From assembly GCA_030017715.1 (NCBI GenBank), contig JASEIU010000003.1:1-64000 (forward strand): a stretch of 64,000 nucleotides of DNA, written 5' to 3'. The stretch is from Candidatus Saccharicenans sp. Lineage in GTDB: Bacteria > Acidobacteriota > Aminicenantia > Aminicenantales > Saccharicenantaceae. Shown piece after piece: positions 54,493 to 64,000 of the stretch. Numbering within the stretch: position 1 is the first letter of the stretch; every line of letters begins with the position of its first letter. A model generated the notes under the pieces. The model saw only the letters and a program-made list of their open reading frames with translations. It searched no databases and was not told where the DNA came from. Both the position numbers and the translations under genes were made by a program.

Positions 54493-56276
54493 AGTTGATT
54501 CTCCAGGACCGGTCGCCTTTTTCTACCAGCCACCGCCAGAAGGTTAAGTTTATCCTGGTGGCCGTCCTGTTCTGGTTCGCGGTCGTGGCCGTCAGATTGC
54601 TTGAACTTCAGGTCCTTGAGCATAAGAAGTTGAAAGCCGAGGTCCTGGAACAGAGCCAGGACCTGATCACCGTGCTGCCGACCAGGGGCACGATTTTCGA
54701 CCGCAACGGGAAAATCCTGGCCCGCAGCCTGCCGGCGGCTTCGGTTTTCTTCTCTCCGGTTAAGGGCGAAAGTCTGGCCCAGCAGCTCAAGAGCCTCGAG
54801 CGGTTGAAAAATCTGCTGGGCTTAAAAGACCAGGAGATAAAAAAGATCGCCAGCTCCATTGAGAAGCGGAAAAGATTTACCTGGATTAAAAGAAAAATAT
54901 CCCCGGAGCTGGCCGAGACCATACGGAGCCTGAAACTGCCCGGAATCTACCTGCTGGAAGAGAACAGAAGGTTCTATCCCCAGGGTCAGCTGGCGTCCCA
55001 TGTCCTCGGCGGAGTCAATGTGGACGACTTCGGACTGGCCGGCGTTGAATATTATTACAATTCCCTGCTGCGGGGCGAAGAGGGCCAGCAGCTGATCATG
55101 AAGGATGCCCGCAAGAGAGAATTTTTTATAGAGACCATAAAGGAAACTCGACCGGGCCAGGACCTCTACCTGACGATAGATTCCACCATTCAATTCATTG
55201 CCGAAAAAGAGCTGCAGCGAGCGGTGGAAAAACATCAGGCCAGCTGGGGCACGGTCATCGTCTCCCTGCCGCAGACCGGAGAAATCCTGGCCATGGCCAA
55301 CTGCCCGGCCTATGACCCGAACGATTTTCCCCCGCCGGAAAACGTCATGCCCAACCGGGCTATCCAGCATACCTACGAACCGGGCTCCACGGTCAAGATG
55401 GTCACGGCCGCGGCCGCCCGGGAGCTGGCCGGAATTGGCTGGAATACATATTACGACTGCAGCCAGGGTTATCTGGTTTTCGGGGGCACCATGGTCCGGG
55501 ACCATGTCCGGATGGGAGTGCTGAGCTTTCCCGAAGTCTTCATTCAATCGTCAAATGTCGGAGTTATCAAGATCGCCGAACGCATCGGGTCGGAAAACAT
55601 CTATCGCCTGTTCCGGACTTTCCGTTTCGGCGAAAAAACCGGCATCGACCTGCCCGGGGAAGAATCGGGAATCTTTCACCCGCTGGAAAAATGGCGGAAA
55701 TCATCTCTCCGGGTGGCTATCGGCTATGAAATTTCGGCCACTCCCATCCAGGTGCTGAGGACTCTGAATGTCTTTGCCTCCGGCGGTTATCTGATTAAAC
55801 CCAGGGTCCGGCTGGAACAGCCCTCTCCCCTGGCCGGCCTCATCCCCGCCGACCTGGAGCCCCCGGCCGGACTTCAGCCCATCCTTAAACCCGAAACCGT
55901 GCGGCAGCTGGTCGACCTGGTTCTGCGACCGGTGGTGGAATCGGGCACCGGCCGGGAAGCCGGACTGCCCGGATACCTGATAGCCGGCAAGACCGGAACC
56001 GCCCAGAAATACGACCCCGAACTCCGGGCCTACTCCAGTTCCAGGCACGTGGCTTCCTTTGCCGGTTTTGTCCCGGCCGACCGGCCGCTGATTTCGATAA
56101 TTGTGGTCATAGACGAGCCGCGGGGGCAGTTGCATTATGGAGGGCAGGTGGCTGCCCCGGTGTTCCGGGAAGTGGCCAGGAAAGTCCTGCTCTATCTCAA
56201 TCAGCCTCCGCAGAAATTGCCTGAAAGCCTGATTATGGCCAGGAAAGAAGCCTCAACCACGGGAGTGACTGACTGA
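54489..56276 (+). CDS. ftsI: septal peptidoglycan transpeptidase (FtsI/PBP3-like)
   Basis: A 595-residue class B penicillin-binding protein. One membrane helix (about 19-38) is followed by the non-penicillin-binding region (PTRGTIFDRNGKILA) and the transpeptidase domain with Ser300-x-x-Lys303 (EPGSTVKM), Ser354-x-Asn356 (SSN) and Lys501-Thr-Gly (KTGTAQ). There is no C-terminal PASTA repeat. It cross-links septal wall with FtsW, encoded in the same cluster. Overlaps ftsL by 4 nt; murE starts 1 nt after its stop. Confidence 0.95.
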   Translation: MKLILQDRSPFSTSHRQKVKFILVAVLFWFAVVAVRLLELQVLEHKKLKAEVLEQSQDLITVLPTRGTIFDRNGKILARSLPAASVFFSPVKGESLAQQLKSLERLKNLLGLKDQEIKKIASSIEKRKRFTWIKRKISPELAETIRSLKLPGIYLLEENRRFYPQGQLASHVLGGVNVDDFGLAGVEYYYNSLLRGEEGQQLIMKDARKREFFIETIKETRPGQDLYLTIDSTIQFIAEKELQRAVEKHQASWGTVIVSLPQTGEILAMANCPAYDPNDFPPPENVMPNRAIQHTYEPGSTVKMVTAAAARELAGIGWNTYYDCSQGYLVFGGTMVRDHVRMGVLSFPEVFIQSSNVGVIKIAERIGSENIYRLFRTFRFGEKTGIDLPGEESGIFHPLEKWRKSSLRVAIGYEISATPIQVLRTLNVFASGGYLIKPRVRLEQPSPLAGLIPADLEPPAGLQPILKPETVRQLVDLVLRPVVESGTGREAGLPGYLIAGKTGTAQKYDPELRAYSSSRHVASFAGFVPADRPLISIIVVIDEPRGQLHYGGQVAAPVFREVARKVLLYLNQPPQKLPESLIMARKEASTTGVTD

Positions 56277-56277
56277 A

Positions 56278-57744
56278 ATGAAGCTATCAGAGCTGCTTCA
56301 GGATATCCGGGTGGTCAGCCTGTCGGCGGCCGAAGACCCGGAGATAACCGGCCTCGCCTATTTTTCGAGGAAGGTCGAACCCGGGAACATCTTCTTCGCC
56401 CTCAAAGGGCAGAAAGCCGACGGACATGACTTCCTGCCCGAAGCCCTGGAACGCGGGGCTGTAGCCATAGTTTCCGAAAAGCCTCGTCCGCCAGAAATTG
56501 ACCGGGCCTGGGTTCAGACGCTGGACTGCCGCGAAGCCATGGCCCTGCTGGCGGCCAACTTCTACGACCGGCCCTCTTCCCGGCTGAAGGTGGTCGGCAT
56601 TACTGGCACCAAAGGAAAAACTACCATCACCTATATACTGGAAGAAATCCTGAAGACTGCAGGCTTCAGCCCGGGTGTGGTGGGTACGGTGGAATACCGC
56701 TGGGCCGGCCGTCAATTCTCCGCCGAGAGAACCACCCCCGAAGCTCCGGACATCCAGAAATTCCTGCGGCAGATGGTGGAAGCAGGGGTCAGCCATTGTC
56801 TGATGGAAGTCTCTTCGCACTCACTCGAGCTGAAGCGGGTCTGGGGCATCGGTTTTGACGTGGCCGTTTTCACCAACCTCAGCGGCGAGCATCTCGACTA
56901 CCATCAGACTATGGAAAATTACTTTGAGGCCAAAAAGAAATTATTTTTCTTAAATCATAAAAGGCAGGCTTCGGTGGTCAACATCGACGACCCCTGGGGA
57001 GAAAGGTTGCTGTCAGAATTACCGATGCAGACCATAAGTTTCGGCTTCAAACCGGAAGCCGTGGTCAGGGCCGAAAAGTTCACCATCGACCAGGAAGAAA
57101 TGACAGCCACCGTTTCCTCGCCGCTGGGGAAACTGACCTTAACTACCAGTCTGATCGGAAAACACAATCTTTACAATTTTCTGGCGGCCATTTCGGCGGC
57201 CATGGTCCTGTCAGTCCCGGTTCCAGATATCGTCAGAGGAATCTCTATGATTAAAAGAATTCCCGGGCGTTTCGAAAGCCTGCCCAACCGGCTGGGAATA
57301 AAAGTCATCGTCGATTACGCCCACACCGACGCCGCCCTGGAAAACCTGTTGCAGGCTGTCCGCAGTCTTAATCCCAGGAAAGTCATCCTGGTTTTTGGCT
57401 GCGGGGGCGACCGCGACCGTCTGAAACGTCCCCGGATGGGCGAAGTGGCTGCCAGGCTGGCCGACTGGACCATCATCACTTCCGACAACCCCCGGTCCGA
57501 GGACCCGGAACAGATAATCTCGGAAATAGAACAGGGGTTCCACCGGCTGGGCAACCACAACTACGAAAAAATTGTAGACCGGCGCCTGGCGATCGAAACC
57601 GCCCTGGTTCTGGCCAGAAAGGGAGACTGGGTGGTCGTGGCCGGCAAAGGTCATGAGAATTACCAGGTTTTTAAGGACCGGACGGTTCCTTTCAGCGACG
57701 CGGAAACGGCCCGGGAAATAATCGACTCTCTGGAGAAAAAATAG
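56278..57744 (+). CDS. murE: UDP-MurNAc-L-Ala-D-Glu:meso-diaminopimelate ligase
   Basis: A 488-residue Mur ligase that adds the third residue of the stem peptide. ATP loop ITGTKGKTTI (about 111-120), the central-domain FTNLSGEHLDYH, and the substrate motif SDNPRSEDP, whose DNPR form marks meso-diaminopimelate rather than lysine. This indicates DAP-type, Gram-negative-like peptidoglycan. The next gene, murF, begins 1 nt after its stop. Confidence 0.96.
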   Translation: MKLSELLQDIRVVSLSAAEDPEITGLAYFSRKVEPGNIFFALKGQKADGHDFLPEALERGAVAIVSEKPRPPEIDRAWVQTLDCREAMALLAANFYDRPSSRLKVVGITGTKGKTTITYILEEILKTAGFSPGVVGTVEYRWAGRQFSAERTTPEAPDIQKFLRQMVEAGVSHCLMEVSSHSLELKRVWGIGFDVAVFTNLSGEHLDYHQTMENYFEAKKKLFFLNHKRQASVVNIDDPWGERLLSELPMQTISFGFKPEAVVRAEKFTIDQEEMTATVSSPLGKLTLTTSLIGKHNLYNFLAAISAAMVLSVPVPDIVRGISMIKRIPGRFESLPNRLGIKVIVDYAHTDAALENLLQAVRSLNPRKVILVFGCGGDRDRLKRPRMGEVAARLADWTIITSDNPRSEDPEQIISEIEQGFHRLGNHNYEKIVDRRLAIETALVLARKGDWVVVAGKGHENYQVFKDRTVPFSDAETAREIIDSLEKK

Positions 57745-57745
57745 G

Positions 57746-59134
57746 ATGGCCGGGTTGTATCTGGGACAGGTAGCTCAGCTGGCCGGCGGACGACTGCTTC
57801 AAGGCCGGCCCGAGACTCTGATCCTGTCCTATACTTTTGATTCCAGACAGGCTGGCCCGGGCACTCTGTTCTTTGCTCTCCGGGACAGAAGAGACGGCCA
57901 TCAGTTTGTTCGGGACGCTTACGAGAAAGGAGCCGCAGCCGCCTGCATTTCCGGTGAGGTTGGCGGGCTGCCGCCGGATTTCGGACTGATAAAAGTCGAA
58001 GATACTCTGCAAGCCCTTCAGGCTCTGGCCTCCCGCTGGCTTAGCCTCCATCCGGTTAAAATCGTGGGCATAACCGGCAGCGTCGGCAAGACTTCAACCA
58101 AGGAATTCACCGCCTGTTTGCTGCAGGAAAAATTCAGGGTGCTTAAATCCCCCGGCAATTTCAACAACCAGATCGGGGTACCCATCTCCATCCTGTCGGT
58201 GAACGGTTCGCAGGAAATAGCCGTCCTGGAAATGGGCATGAGCCGGCGGGGAGAAATTCGAAAACTCACCGAAATCGCCCCGCCCGACGTGGCCGTTATA
58301 ACCGGCATCGCCCCGGTTCACCTGGAATTCTTCCGCGACCTGGAAGATATCGCCCTGGCTAAAAGGGAAATTCTGGAAGGAGCCAGACCGGGAGCTCTGG
58401 CCGTGCTCAATGGAGACGACCCGCTGCTCAGAAAAATCGGAGCTGATTGGAGTCGGGACCGGGTGCTGTATTACGGCTTCAGCCAGGAGTTTCAGGTCAG
58501 GGCAGAAAACCTGGAACACCGGGGTTTTGAAGGCCTTCGTTTTAACCTGGTTCTGGGTGAAGACAGGGTTTCGCTCCGGGTGCCCTTCCTGAACCGGGCT
58601 CTGGTCTCAAACCTTCTGGCCGCCTGCGCCGTGGCCTTCTCTTTCGGACTCAAGCTTCGGGAGCTTTTGCCGGCCCTTAACCGGCTGCCGGCGGTAGAGC
58701 ATCGCGGACAGCTCCTGGAATTAAAAGCCGGAATAAAAATCTATGATGATTCCTACAATTCCAACCCGGTGGCCCTGAATTCGGTTCTGGAAAGCCTGGG
58801 TCATCTCCCGACCCGAAGAAAGATCGCGGTTCTGGGAGACATGCTGGAACTCGGCCCGGAAGAAATTAACTTTCACCGCCAGGCCGGAGCCGGAATCCCG
58901 GAAAACGGCTGGCATATTCTGGTAACGGTCGGTCCGAGGGCCCGGCACCTGGCCGAAGGAGCGGTCGAACGCGGTTTCGACCCCGGGTCGGTTTATTATT
59001 TCGACGAAGCCCTGGAGGCTGCCGGCTGGCTGCGGAATATTCTGCGGGCCGGAGACCTGGTGCTGGTCAAGGGTTCCCATGGGCTGGCCCTGGACCGCAT
59101 TGTGACTTTTCTAAAAAAAGAAATGGAGGCCTGA
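57746..59134 (+). CDS. murF: UDP-MurNAc-tripeptide:D-Ala-D-Ala ligase
   Basis: A 462-residue ligase that attaches D-Ala-D-Ala to complete the UDP-MurNAc-pentapeptide. ATP loop ITGSVGKTSTKEF, then FNNQIGVPISIL, MGMSRRGEI and the C-terminal IYDDSYNSNPVAL, all MurF-specific. No odd features. It lies between murE and mraY with 1-nt gaps on both sides. Confidence 0.96.
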   Translation: MAGLYLGQVAQLAGGRLLQGRPETLILSYTFDSRQAGPGTLFFALRDRRDGHQFVRDAYEKGAAAACISGEVGGLPPDFGLIKVEDTLQALQALASRWLSLHPVKIVGITGSVGKTSTKEFTACLLQEKFRVLKSPGNFNNQIGVPISILSVNGSQEIAVLEMGMSRRGEIRKLTEIAPPDVAVITGIAPVHLEFFRDLEDIALAKREILEGARPGALAVLNGDDPLLRKIGADWSRDRVLYYGFSQEFQVRAENLEHRGFEGLRFNLVLGEDRVSLRVPFLNRALVSNLLAACAVAFSFGLKLRELLPALNRLPAVEHRGQLLELKAGIKIYDDSYNSNPVALNSVLESLGHLPTRRKIAVLGDMLELGPEEINFHRQAGAGIPENGWHILVTVGPRARHLAEGAVERGFDPGSVYYFDEALEAAGWLRNILRAGDLVLVKGSHGLALDRIVTFLKKEMEA

Positions 59135-59135
59135 A

Positions 59136-60224
59136 GTGCTGTACTGGTTGCTCATTCCGCTCAGAGAATATTACTTTTTCTTCAATGTTTTCCGGTACAT
59201 TACCGTCAGGACTGCCCTGAGCGGAATTACGGCCCTGCTGCTGATGTTTATCCTGACGCCGCTGTTCATCAGACTTCTCAAAAGACATCAGGTCGGCCAG
59301 GAAATCAGACCCGAAGGCCCTTCCAGCCATCTGAATAAGAAGGGCACTCCGTCGATGGGCGGCCTGATGATCATCGGAGCCACGCTGATTTCCACTCTGC
59401 TCTGGGGCAACCTGGAAAATATCTACGTCTGGCTGGCCATGGGCGGGATGCTGTTTTTCGGAGCCATCGGCCTGGCCGACGATTTCATCAAATACCGCTG
59501 GCGGCAGTCTCTGGGCCTTACTCCCCGGCAGAAACTCGGGCTGCAATTCCTGGCTTCCGGGGTCCTGGCCCTGACCCTGGTCCTGATTGGATTCAGGGGG
59601 CAGTTCAGCTTGAACCTGACCTTCCCCTTCTTCAAAGAATGGACACCCTACCTGGGCTGGTTTTACCTGCCCTGGATTCTATTCATCCTGGTGGGTTCGT
59701 CAAATTCGGTTAATCTGGCGGACGGGCTGGACGGCCTGGCCATCGGCCTGACTCTGATCGCCTCGGTGGCCCTGACCGCCCTGACCTACGTGGCCGGACA
59801 CGCCGTCTGGTCCCAGTACCTAAACATCCTCAGGGTCCCGCTGGCGGCCGAATTGACGGTTTTCGTCGGAGCCCTGTCGGGAGCCTGTCTGGGTTTCCTG
59901 TGGTTCAACTGCCACCCGGCCGAGATATTCATGGGAGATGTCGGAGCTCTGTCGCTGGGAGGAACCCTGGGCTTGATTGCCATCCTGATCAAGCAGGAGT
60001 TTCTGCTGTTCACCGTGGCCGGAGTGTTCATCCTGGAAGCCCTGTCGGTCATGCTCCAGGTTTCTTACTTCAAACTCTCGGGCGGCAAACGAATCTTCAG
60101 GATGGCTCCGCTGCATCATCATTTCGAGCTGGTCGGCTGGCCGGAGGAAAAAGTGGTCATCCGTTTCTGGATCATTGGCATAATTTTCGCCCTGTTCAGC
60201 TTAACGACTCTGAAGTTGAGGTAA
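59136..60224 (+). CDS. mraY: phospho-MurNAc-pentapeptide translocase
   Basis: A 362-residue integral membrane enzyme with about ten helices, which links phospho-MurNAc-pentapeptide to undecaprenyl phosphate (lipid I). Motifs: KKGTPSMGG, the Mg-binding Asp pair GLADDFIK, NLADGLDGLA, and the cytoplasmic MAPLHHHFEL. The start is GTG 59136, one base after the murF stop. Confidence 0.96.
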   Translation: MLYWLLIPLREYYFFFNVFRYITVRTALSGITALLLMFILTPLFIRLLKRHQVGQEIRPEGPSSHLNKKGTPSMGGLMIIGATLISTLLWGNLENIYVWLAMGGMLFFGAIGLADDFIKYRWRQSLGLTPRQKLGLQFLASGVLALTLVLIGFRGQFSLNLTFPFFKEWTPYLGWFYLPWILFILVGSSNSVNLADGLDGLAIGLTLIASVALTALTYVAGHAVWSQYLNILRVPLAAELTVFVGALSGACLGFLWFNCHPAEIFMGDVGALSLGGTLGLIAILIKQEFLLFTVAGVFILEALSVMLQVSYFKLSGGKRIFRMAPLHHHFELVGWPEEKVVIRFWIIGIIFALFSLTTLKLR

Positions 60225-60226
60225 AG

Positions 60227-61603
60227 ATGGAACTCAGAGGAAAGAACGTTGTGGTCGTCGGTTTCGCTCAGACGGGCCAGGCCGTCTGCGATTTTCTGCT
60301 GGCTAAAGAGGTCGGCCGGCTGACGGTCAGCGACAAAAAGCCTGAAAGTCAGCTGGACAGAGTCGAAGAGTACCGGAAAAAAGGCGTGGTTTTTGACTGC
60401 GGCCGGCACCGGCCGGAGCTCTTTCTGGCGGCTGACCTGATTGTGGTCAGTCCGGGCGTGCCTCCGCTTCCGGAAATTCTTGAGGCCCGCGATCAGGGGG
60501 TCAGAGTAATTTCAGAAATTGAACTGGCTTACCATTTTCTCCGCGGCCGGTTGATTGGCATTACCGGTTCCAACGGAAAATCAACCACCACCACCCTGAT
60601 TTACAGGATTCTCAAGAACAGCGGTCTCAAGGCTCATCTCACCGGAAACATCGGACGGCCTCTGATTTCGTTCGTGGCCGGGAGCCGTCCCGACCATGTC
60701 ATCGTCACCGAAATCTCCAGCTTTCAGCTGGAATTCACCGAAACTTTCCGCACCGATATCGCCGTTTTTTTAAACATCTCACCCAATCACCTGGACTGGC
60801 ATAAAACTTATGAAAATTATATCCGGGCCAAAAAGAAACTCTTCGACCGGCAGCGGCCCGGAGATCTGACCGTCCTTAACCGCGACGACCCCGTCCTCTG
60901 GGGCTGGCGCGGCGATAAAAAATCAGAACTTTATGCTTTCAGCCGAAAGCATACGGTACCCCGGGGTTGCTGCCTCAAGGACTCAACGATCTGGTTGAAG
61001 CTTGAGGAAGAACTTCCGGTAATAAAAACCAGCGACATCAAGCTGAGAGGGGTTCACAACCAGGAAAATGTCATGGCCGCCGTTGTTGCCACCCGCCTGG
61101 CCGGGGCCAGTCTGCCGGCTATCCGGCAGACTGTCAGAGAGTTCAGGGGGTTAGAACACCGACTGGAAGAAGTGCGAACCATAAACCGGGTGCTGTTCGT
61201 GAACGACTCCAAAGCCACCACCGTAGCCGCCACTATTAAAGCTGTTCAGTCCTACTCACGCCCAATCGTACTAATCCTCGGGGGGCGCGACAAGGGGGGA
61301 GATTTCTCCCCCCTGCGTCGCGCGTTAAAAAACAGAGTTAAAAAGATTCTGTTGATCGGAGAAGCCAGAGAGAAAATAAAGAAAGCCCTGGCCGGAGTTT
61401 TTCCACTGGAAGAAGCCTCAACTTTCCGGGAGCTGGTCGCTAAGGCCTACCAGGCGGCCAGACCCGGAGACCTGGTGCTGCTGGCCCCGGCCTGCACTTC
61501 CTGGGACATGTTCAGAAACTTTGAGGAACGGGGTCGGCTGTTCAAAAAAGAAGTAAATTACCTGGCCAGAAAACTGGCAGCCAGAAAGAGGAAAAAGAGC
61601 TGA
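60227..61603 (+). CDS. murD: UDP-MurNAc-L-Ala:D-glutamate ligase
   Basis: A 458-residue ligase that adds D-Glu to UDP-MurNAc-Ala. N-terminal Rossmann-like VVVVGFAQTGQAV, ATP loop ITGSNGKSTTTTL, ISPNHLDWH, and the C-terminal FVNDSKATTVAAT. I start at ATG 60227, two bases after the mraY stop; an open frame running back to 59900 inside mraY has no homology there. It overlaps ftsW by one base. Confidence 0.96.
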   Translation: MELRGKNVVVVGFAQTGQAVCDFLLAKEVGRLTVSDKKPESQLDRVEEYRKKGVVFDCGRHRPELFLAADLIVVSPGVPPLPEILEARDQGVRVISEIELAYHFLRGRLIGITGSNGKSTTTTLIYRILKNSGLKAHLTGNIGRPLISFVAGSRPDHVIVTEISSFQLEFTETFRTDIAVFLNISPNHLDWHKTYENYIRAKKKLFDRQRPGDLTVLNRDDPVLWGWRGDKKSELYAFSRKHTVPRGCCLKDSTIWLKLEEELPVIKTSDIKLRGVHNQENVMAAVVATRLAGASLPAIRQTVREFRGLEHRLEEVRTINRVLFVNDSKATTVAATIKAVQSYSRPIVLILGGRDKGGDFSPLRRALKNRVKKILLIGEAREKIKKALAGVFPLEEASTFRELVAKAYQAARPGDLVLLAPACTSWDMFRNFEERGRLFKKEVNYLARKLAARKRKKS

Positions 61604-62715
61604 TGGAAGTCTTTAAGAGGTTCGCCTTCGACAAAGTTCTGCTGGTCAACACCCTGCTGCTGCTCATCCTGGGCATCATCATGGTCTTCAGCTCCTCGGC
61701 CATCCTGGCCGGCGAAAAATACCGTCAGAGCTTTTATTTCCTGACCAATCAGATCCTGGCCGCGGTTTTTGGCCTGATGCTGATGGTGATTGTGGCCTCG
61801 GTCAGAGAACCGTTTTTCACCCTGACCAGGTTGATCTACCTGGCCACGGCTGTCACCTTCGGGCTGCTGACTCTCTGTCTGGTGATGCCGCCTTCGGCCA
61901 ACGCTCACCGCTGGATTCAGTTGATGGGAGTGCGGTTTCAGCCGTCGGAACTGGCCAAAGTCGTCCTGATTCTGTTCCTGGCCAACTACTGCTACCGCAA
62001 AGCCGACACCATCAACCACTGGAAAACCCTGATGGTTCCGGTCGGCGTAGTGCTGGCCTTTGTCCTGGTTATTCTTCTGGAGCCGGATTACAGCACGGCC
62101 GTCTTCATCTTCCTGATTTCGGCCCTGATGCTTTACCTGGGAGGAGTTAAACTTAAATACTTTGCTCCGCCGGCTATGATGTTGCTGGTCATATTCGTTA
62201 TTTTCCTGTTCTCGGCCGATTACCGGGTCAACCGGCTGCATGGGTTCTTATCGCCCGACCAGGACCCGCTGGGCAAAGCTTTTCAGGTCAGACAGTCCAG
62301 GCTGGCGGTCGGAGCCGGAGGCCTGCTGGGGGTGAGTATCGGCTCTTCCACCCAGAAACTCTACTTCCTGCCCTGCGCCCACACCGACTTTATCTTCGCC
62401 ATCATCGGCGAGGAAATCGGGTTGCTGGGCACTCTGGGCACGGTCGGTCTGTTTCTGCTCTTCCTGTTCCGCGGCCTGAAAATCGCTGGGCAGACCATAA
62501 ACGCCAATTACCGGCTGGTGGCTTACGGTCTGACTCTGAGCATTATAATTCAGGCCCTTCTCAACATCAGCGTGGTTCTGGGGCTGGGACCGGTTACCGG
62601 CATTCCTCTTCCCTTCATTTCCTTTGGCCGATCGGCCCTGGTCTGCAACCTGCTGGCCGTGGGCCTTCTCCTGAATATTTCTCAAAGAAAGCTGGAGGTT
62701 AGCCCATCGCTATGA
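61603..62715 (+). CDS. ftsW: lipid II polymerase FtsW (SEDS family)
   Basis: A 370-residue SEDS glycosyltransferase with about ten helices, which polymerises lipid II at the septum with FtsI. Signature segments: FQPSELAKVVLILFLA, LEPDYSTAVFI (catalytic Asp), FLPCAHTDFIFAIIGEEIG and PLPFISFGRSAL. The pairing with ftsI in one operon favours FtsW over RodA. Overlaps murG by 4 nt. Confidence 0.93.
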   Translation: MEVFKRFAFDKVLLVNTLLLLILGIIMVFSSSAILAGEKYRQSFYFLTNQILAAVFGLMLMVIVASVREPFFTLTRLIYLATAVTFGLLTLCLVMPPSANAHRWIQLMGVRFQPSELAKVVLILFLANYCYRKADTINHWKTLMVPVGVVLAFVLVILLEPDYSTAVFIFLISALMLYLGGVKLKYFAPPAMMLLVIFVIFLFSADYRVNRLHGFLSPDQDPLGKAFQVRQSRLAVGAGGLLGVSIGSSTQKLYFLPCAHTDFIFAIIGEEIGLLGTLGTVGLFLLFLFRGLKIAGQTINANYRLVAYGLTLSIIIQALLNISVVLGLGPVTGIPLPFISFGRSALVCNLLAVGLLLNISQRKLEVSPSL

Positions 62716-63812
62716 AGCAGAAGACAGTGATTATCAGCGGCGGCGGCACCGGCGGCCATCTGTACCCGGCCCTGGTCCTCGGCCGCACCCTGCTCCGGCG
62801 ACAACCCGACCTCCGGCTGATTTATGTCGGCAGTTCCAGGGCGGTGGAAAAAAAGATTATGTCGGCCGAGGTCGGCGCCTTTCTGACCATCCCGGTTGAA
62901 GGACTCAAAGGACGGGGATGGAAGAAATTGCGGGGCCTGGCCCTGCTGCCGCTGGCTCTTTTGAAATCATTATACATACTTCTCCGTTTCCGACCTTCGC
63001 TGGTGGTCGGAGTCGGCGGTTTCAGCTCCGGGCCGATCGTGCTGCTGGCGGCACTGATGAAAAAGCCGACGGTCATCCTGGAGCAAAATGCCCTGCCCGG
63101 CTTTACCAACCGGAAGCTCAGCCGATTTGTTGACCTGGTTATAGTTTCCTTCGCCAGCTCCCTCGCTTACTTCGGCCATAAGGCCATTCTGGTAGGAAAC
63201 CCGGTGCGGCCGGAATTCTACCAGATTCCCAGAAAACAGCGGGACCGGACTCTAACCCTGCTTATTTTCGGAGGCAGCCAGGGTTCAAAATTCCTGAACG
63301 ACCGGCTGGTGGAAACACTCGGGCAACTTAAGGAAATCAAAGATTCTCTGATGGTCTATCATCAAACTGGTGAAAGAGACCTGCCGCGAGTCAGTCAGGC
63401 CTACCGGGAGCAGGGCTTCGACCGGGCGGTAGTCGGCGCTTATTTTTCTCCCATGGCCGATTATTTGGCCAGAGCCGACCTGGTAATCTGCCGGGCCGGG
63501 GCCACCACCTGCGCCGAACTGGTGGCCGGCCGGAAACCGGCCCTGCTGGTGCCCTTTGCCGCGGCCGCTGACAATCACCAGGAATTCAACGCCCGGGAAC
63601 TGGAAAAAGCCGGCGGGGCCGAGGTCATTCTGGAAAAGGATTTTCGGCCCGGATTGCTGGCCGAAAAAATAAAGCATTACCTGAGCCATAAAGAAGCCCT
63701 CGACCGGATGGAAAGGAACCTGGAAAAATTGCGCCCGGAAAACGTGGCCGAAAAAATCGCCGGTCTCTGTCTGGACAGGATCAAGACCCGCGCAGGAGGC
63801 AACCGTGGTTAA
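62712..63812 (+). CDS. murG: UDP-GlcNAc:undecaprenyl-PP-MurNAc-pentapeptide GlcNAc transferase
   Basis: A 366-residue GT28 glycosyltransferase that turns lipid I into lipid II at the inner face of the membrane. N-terminal [12 protein letters not shown], then [26 protein letters not shown], the GlcNAc-binding [11 protein letters not shown] and [14 protein letters not shown]. All expected motifs are kept. It overlaps murC by 8 nt. Confidence 0.96.
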   Translation: MKQKTVIISGGGTGGHLYPALVLGRTLLRRQPDLRLIYVGSSRAVEKKIMSAEVGAFLTIPVEGLKGRGWKKLRGLALLPLALLKSLYILLRFRPSLVVGVGGFSSGPIVLLAALMKKPTVILEQNALPGFTNRKLSRFVDLVIVSFASSLAYFGHKAILVGNPVRPEFYQIPRKQRDRTLTLLIFGGSQGSKFLNDRLVETLGQLKEIKDSLMVYHQTGERDLPRVSQAYREQGFDRAVVGAYFSPMADYLARADLVICRAGATTCAELVAGRKPALLVPFAAAADNHQEFNARELEKAGGAEVILEKDFRPGLLAEKIKHYLSHKEALDRMERNLEKLRPENVAEKIAGLCLDRIKTRAGGNRG

Positions 63813-64000
63813 AAAAGGCTACCGCAAGCTAAACCGCATCCACATGGTGGGCATCGGCGGCACCGGCATGTGCGGCATTGCCGAAGTTCTGCTCAACCTC
63901 GGCTATGAGGTTTCCGGCTCGGACCTTCAGGAAAACGAAGCCACCCAGAGACTGGTCAGGCTGGGAGCCAGAATCCATCGCGGCCATGCGGCCGAAAACG
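63805..64000 (+). CDS. murC: UDP-MurNAc:L-alanine ligase, N-terminal part (cut by window end)
   Basis: Sixty-five codons are visible from GTG 63805, which has GGAGG a few nt before it and overlaps the murG stop. The start [20 protein letters not shown] and [17 protein letters not shown] are the N-terminal UDP-binding part of MurC, which adds L-Ala, the first stem-peptide residue. The rest lies beyond the window; ftsQ, ftsA and ftsZ would be expected after it. Confidence 0.93.
   Translation, partial: MVKKGYRKLNRIHMVGIGGTGMCGIAEVLLNLGYEVSGSDLQENEATQRLVRLGARIHRGHAAEN

Noticed and set aside
59900..60226. Long N-terminal extension of murD
   Set aside because: It lies entirely within mraY and has no MurD similarity; ATG 60227 fits the family.

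Overview
The window is a gene-dense stretch of a Gram-negative bacterial chromosome with mid-50s GC. Signal peptides, beta-barrel outer-membrane proteins, periplasmic peptidases and a DAP-type MurE support the Gram-negative reading. No insertion sequence, phage gene or CRISPR array is visible. Several traits resemble deep-branching anaerobic or thermophile-associated lineages: a Bacteroidetes/eukaryote-like CarB, an archaeal-type fructose-bisphosphate aldolase/phosphatase, an inositol-1-phosphate synthase beside a CDP-alcohol phosphotransferase, LarB, and many secreted peptidases. My best guess is an uncultured lineage such as Candidatus Aminicenantes; this is inference from gene content, not from a marker-gene tree.

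Layout. 0.2-4.5 kb: carA-carB, where carA appears to start at a non-standard ACG codon. 4.5-5.3 kb: a convergent methyltransferase. 5.7-13.0 kb: two very large genes of unknown function, the first with a twin-arginine signal; this is the best candidate for an undescribed system. 13.4-15.5 kb: photolyase and a START/SRPBCC-like protein (minus strand). 15.6-18 kb: a truncated barrel fragment, tRNA-Leu, a hemerythrin-like protein with a tiny Cys-rich neighbour, and an OsmC-like protein. 18.1-23.7 kb: a secreted C69 dipeptidase and a 1338-residue GH38 alpha-mannosidase. 24.3-26.4 kb: divergent ino1 and CDP-alcohol phosphotransferase. 26.4-29.1 kb: a GlmU-like protein with a degenerate nucleotidyltransferase half, a TPR protein and larB. 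29.2-33.6 kb: dnaG-rpoD, tRNA(CAT) and a coiled-coil zinc-ribbon protein. 33.5-40.4 kb: acyl-CoA synthetase and gyrB-gyrA (minus strand). 40.7-47.5 kb: a DRG-like GTPase, two secreted M28 peptidases, a barrel protein, a periplasmic cyclophilin and a small membrane protein. 47.5-52.4 kb: psd-pssA-M23 peptidase, the FBP aldolase/phosphatase and a Nudix-DUF2007 fusion. 52.8-64.0 kb: the division and cell-wall (dcw) cluster mraZ-rsmH-ftsL-ftsI-murE-murF-mraY-murD-ftsW-murG-murC (cut by the window end), tightly packed behind one strong promoter and an MraZ-type repeat operator.

How it works together. The dcw cluster makes lipid II and the septal synthase. Psd, PssA, Ino1 and the CDP-alcohol enzyme indicate phosphatidylethanolamine plus an inositol phospholipid. 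The secreted C69, M28 (two copies), M23 and GH38 enzymes suggest a scavenger of peptides and glycans. All coordinates, motifs and promoter calls were read by eye; family assignments come from remembered motifs, not database searches.
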